Positions 5,134-6,683 of a stretch of DNA of 6,683 bases are shown in pieces. Below the pieces are notes generated by a model that worked only from the letters and a program-made list of their open reading frames with translations, was not told where the DNA came from and made no database searches. Origin of the DNA: Epulopiscium sp. Nele67-Bin004 (GTDB taxonomy: Bacteria; Bacillota_A; Clostridia; Lachnospirales; Cellulosilyticaceae); NCBI GenBank assembly GCA_002007315.1, contig LNZQ01000208.1, positions 1-6,683 on the forward strand. Direction: 5' to 3'. The position numbers and the translations under genes were made by a program. Positions within the stretch are counted from its first letter, which is position 1; the number at the start of each line of letters is the position of its first letter.

Positions 5134-5392
5134 TTTTTATCCTCACTTCCTCCACTGGCTCTAAAAATGTATGAGCATCTATATACAAATTTTCTAATAT
5201 CGGTAACAAGTCGATATACTCCTCCATCTCGGGTAATCCTTGGTATTTCGCTATCACAACTAAATACCCGTTATCCCATTCCAAAACATCAACATACTTT
5301 TCAAGTTTAGTCGATGTTTTAAAGCGTATCATTTTGTTATTAGCCTCAAAAATAGTAAAATTGTCATCATTACTTAACAGCCCATAATTCAT
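5120..5392 (-). CDS. Conserved-looking 90-residue protein of unknown function
   Basis: I cannot assign a function. The product is 90 residues, acidic, soluble (no signal peptide or membrane helix), and looks like one small alpha/beta domain: MIRFKTSTKLEKYVDVLEWD (21-40), a beta stretch NGYLVVIAKY (41-50), then EEYIDLLPILENLYIDAH (57-74) and a C-terminal strand EVRIKNV. The ATG at 5392 has AGGGGG 8 nt upstream, and that site overlaps the stop of the Uma2 gene. Its own end overlaps the Rpn start by 14 nt. Coupling on both sides suggests its product is made in proportion to the two nucleases; a partner or regulator of Rpn is possible but unproven. Confidence 0.75.
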   Translation of the reverse strand: MNYGLLSNDDNFTIFEANNKMIRFKTSTKLEKYVDVLEWDNGYLVVIAKYQGLPEMEEYIDLLPILENLYIDAHTFLEPVEEVRIKNVGY

Positions 5393-5404
5393 TTGTTAAG
5401 CCCC

Positions 5405-5980
5405 CTAATCTTCAAAAATTTCCTCAAGCGAAATATCCAAATCTTTGAACAACTCTGGCGTTATAAACGATTTATATTCTGATTGCTGGCTTTCTTCAAG
5501 GTCTTCAATTTCTTCTGGTGTCAAATAATAATAAACGCCCAACCTCTCGTATTTGCCGTCCACCAAAATATACTGCGTTATCGTATCTGCCAAAGGCTCA
5601 ACAATCCAATATTCGCCTACGCCTAATTTTTGATACAAGTCAAATTTTATTACCAAATCGTCCCTTTTGTTTGTCGATAAAATTTCTACTATCAAACTTG
5701 GCGCACCGTAATAACCGTTAGGTTTCATCTTATCTGGCTCACATAATATAGCCACATCGGGTATAACGTGCTGTTTTGGCTTATCGGGATTAAAGTATAC
5801 GTTACATTCCATACGAGGCTTACATTTTTTGCCTCTTAGGTAATTTTTGAACGCTATCCAAATATTCCCCATAATATTGTGATGTTTAACGCTCGGTGCT
5901 GGCGACATATACACAATATCGTCTATTATCTCAACTTTGCGAGGGTTTAAAATGTGTTCGTATTCTGCTATTTTTTCCAT
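5405..5980 (-). CDS. Uma2-family PD-(D/E)XK endonuclease-like protein (DUF820)
   Basis: A 191-residue Uma2-family protein with a restriction-endonuclease-like fold; members are presumed nucleases of poorly known biological role. Family landmarks are all visible: VEIIDDIVYMSPAPS (16-30) with His33, the P-D-V core with Asp75, VEILS with Glu99 (98-102), a D-D-L-V-I-K stretch with Lys112, Tyr116, and GVGEYWIVEP (120-129). Length is normal, and the candidate catalytic D-E-K set is intact. The ATG at 5980 follows AAAGGAG with 8-nt spacing. It is the first gene of the operon, ends 12 nt before the 90-residue gene, and its stop lies within that gene's ribosome site. Finding it with an Rpn nuclease puts two different PD-(D/E)XK proteins under one promoter. 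Confidence 0.9.
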   Translation of the reverse strand: MEKIAEYEHILNPRKVEIIDDIVYMSPAPSVKHHNIMGNIWIAFKNYLRGKKCKPRMECNVYFNPDKPKQHVIPDVAILCEPDKMKPNGYYGAPSLIVEILSTNKRDDLVIKFDLYQKLGVGEYWIVEPLADTITQYILVDGKYERLGVYYYLTPEEIEDLEESQQSEYKSFITPELFKDLDISLEEIFED

Positions 5981-6000
5981 ATAATCATCTCCTTTAGACT

Positions 6001-6030
6001 AGTATACACCACAGTTTGTGTCATTATCAA
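6001..6030 (-). promoter_or_regulatory. Candidate promoter of the Uma2-Rpn operon
   Basis: On the minus strand TTGATA (6030-6025), an 18-nt spacer, and TATACT (6006-6001) form a good sigma-A-type promoter. Transcription would start near 5994, inside or right at the AAAGGAG ribosome site (5995-5989), leaving an unusually short leader. The spacer carries an imperfect ACAC/GTGT inverted repeat. The -35 overlaps the stop of the upstream Hsp70 remnant. Confidence 0.5.
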
Positions 6031-6683
6031 GCCAATTTTTTTCGCACCACGTCCTCCAAAAATTCCAGTTCATCGCCATCTCGTCTAGCCACAACATACT
6101 CAATCTCGTCTGGGTTCACAGGTCTAACAAACACAGCCACGTCATCATCTTCATAACAGTCTTCTATTTCAAATGAAACTTTCGCAGCCTCCGAAATGTC
6201 AAGCTCCATCGTGCTTGCAGACGGCAACTTCGTATAATACAGCTCAAAGCTATCAACTTGTGATCCATTCAACCCATTCGCCGTATGCACTTTCAGGCGA
6301 TATCTTCATCTCAAATTTTTCATTTCGGTCAACGTCACCCAAATAAAAGCCGAACTTCGCCTGCTCAATGTGCTTGTCAAAAAGCTCCGTCACGATAGCC
6401 GACTTGCTAGAGTTTCCAGCTAAAAATATGTTGATTTTCTCCGTACCTCTTGCAACAGGATTTTCAAACGATTGTCTTAAAGCCTCAAAAAAGTTCGCAA
6501 CACCAACGTCGATGCGATTTCTAAGTATCGTTTCAAGCTGTTCAAAGTTAACGTTAAGCCTGCTGGCTCGCTCAAGTTCATAGACACGCTAAATTTTTTC
6601 ATAGCTTTTTCATCGTCAAGAACTTCTTGTGGAAGTGATTTTTTTAGTCCTCGCTCAAATGAGGCGATTATTTTTTCTCGAAC
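6027..6683 (-). pseudogene. Decayed Hsp70-family gene, 3' part, two frameshifts
   Basis: Three consecutive open segments in alternating frames read as one Hsp70-related protein. Segment 1 (6683 to about 6585) reads REKIIASFERGLKKSLPQEV and MKKFSV. Segment 2 (about 6588 to 6256) reads RNRIDVGVANFFEALRQSFE and then NIFLAGNSSKS, the nucleotide-binding 'LAGNSSKSPIV'-like motif of this family, followed by a KFGFYLGDV domain start and YGEWVEW. Segment 3 (about 6265 to 6027) reads DSFELYYTKLPSAS, VFVRPVNPDEIEYVVA and ends VRKKLA. Segments 1 and 3 share a frame, so the two shifts (near 6585 and near 6265) compensate, but stops in the intervening frames prevent read-through. The 5' part, with the ATPase N-terminus, is beyond the window. 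Hsp70-like proteins are ATP-dependent chaperones. If the shifts are sequencing errors, the gene would be intact. Family call is from remembered motifs. Confidence 0.65.

Noticed and set aside
4958..5164. Plus-strand frame over the Rpn start
   Set aside because: Antisense shadow of the Rpn N-terminus; no ribosome site or recognisable domain.
5518..5721. Plus-strand frame inside the Uma2 gene
   Set aside because: Antisense shadow of a gene with all Uma2 motifs.
6027..6290. Free-standing 87-residue gene starting at GTG 6290
   Set aside because: Its sequence continues the Hsp70-like protein of the preceding frame, and there is no ribosome site at the GTG; treated as the last segment of a pseudogene.
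6368..6583. Plus-strand frame opposite the Hsp70 remnant
   Set aside because: The minus strand here reads the Hsp70-like motif NIFLAGNSSKS; the plus frame is its mirror.

Overview
The window looks like chromosomal DNA of an anaerobic, low-GC Firmicute, most likely a Clostridia/Lachnospiraceae-type organism. The evidence is AT-rich composition, strong GGAGG-type Shine-Dalgarno sites, a TTGACA-17-TAAAAT promoter, a lipobox-bearing solute-binding lipoprotein, and Rpn/Uma2 nuclease genes of the kind common in those genomes. Every gene I can support is on the minus strand, so transcription runs from high to low coordinates.

Right edge (6027-6683): the decayed 3' part of an Hsp70-family gene, broken by two frameshifts. 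Next comes a compact, translationally coupled operon (5980 to 3917): a Uma2-family PD-(D/E)XK protein, a 90-residue protein of unknown function, an Rpn-family PD-(D/E)XK nuclease, and a separate small ORF resembling the Rpn C-terminal tail. An 11-bp-stem hairpin at 3833-3867 closes the operon.

The notable part is the end of the Rpn gene. Inside it, a 9-base match to the anti-Shine-Dalgarno (GGAGGTGAT) sits 8 nt before an in-frame ATG, predicting a 58-residue C-terminal product. The 53-bp segment carrying that start signal is repeated 197 bp downstream with only 2 differences, where it drives a 64-residue ORF. The two small proteins share their first 15 residues and then diverge. In E. coli Rpn systems, separately translated C-terminal domains act as antitoxins to the full-length nuclease. 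This locus therefore looks like an Rpn toxin with an intragenic antitoxin plus a second, diverged tandem antitoxin/tail cassette.

Middle-left (3588 to about 500): a promoter with a 12-bp palindrome over its -35 box precedes an oligopeptide/dipeptide ABC importer operon: solute-binding lipoprotein, an mRNA hairpin, a DppB/OppB-type permease, and a DppC/OppC-type permease broken after about 62 residues.

Left edge (1 to about 530): non-oppC sequence with three copies of AATGTAATAA and an open frame with a CPNC motif running off the window. I infer it is one end of an insertion element that disrupted the second permease gene; the element's family is not established.
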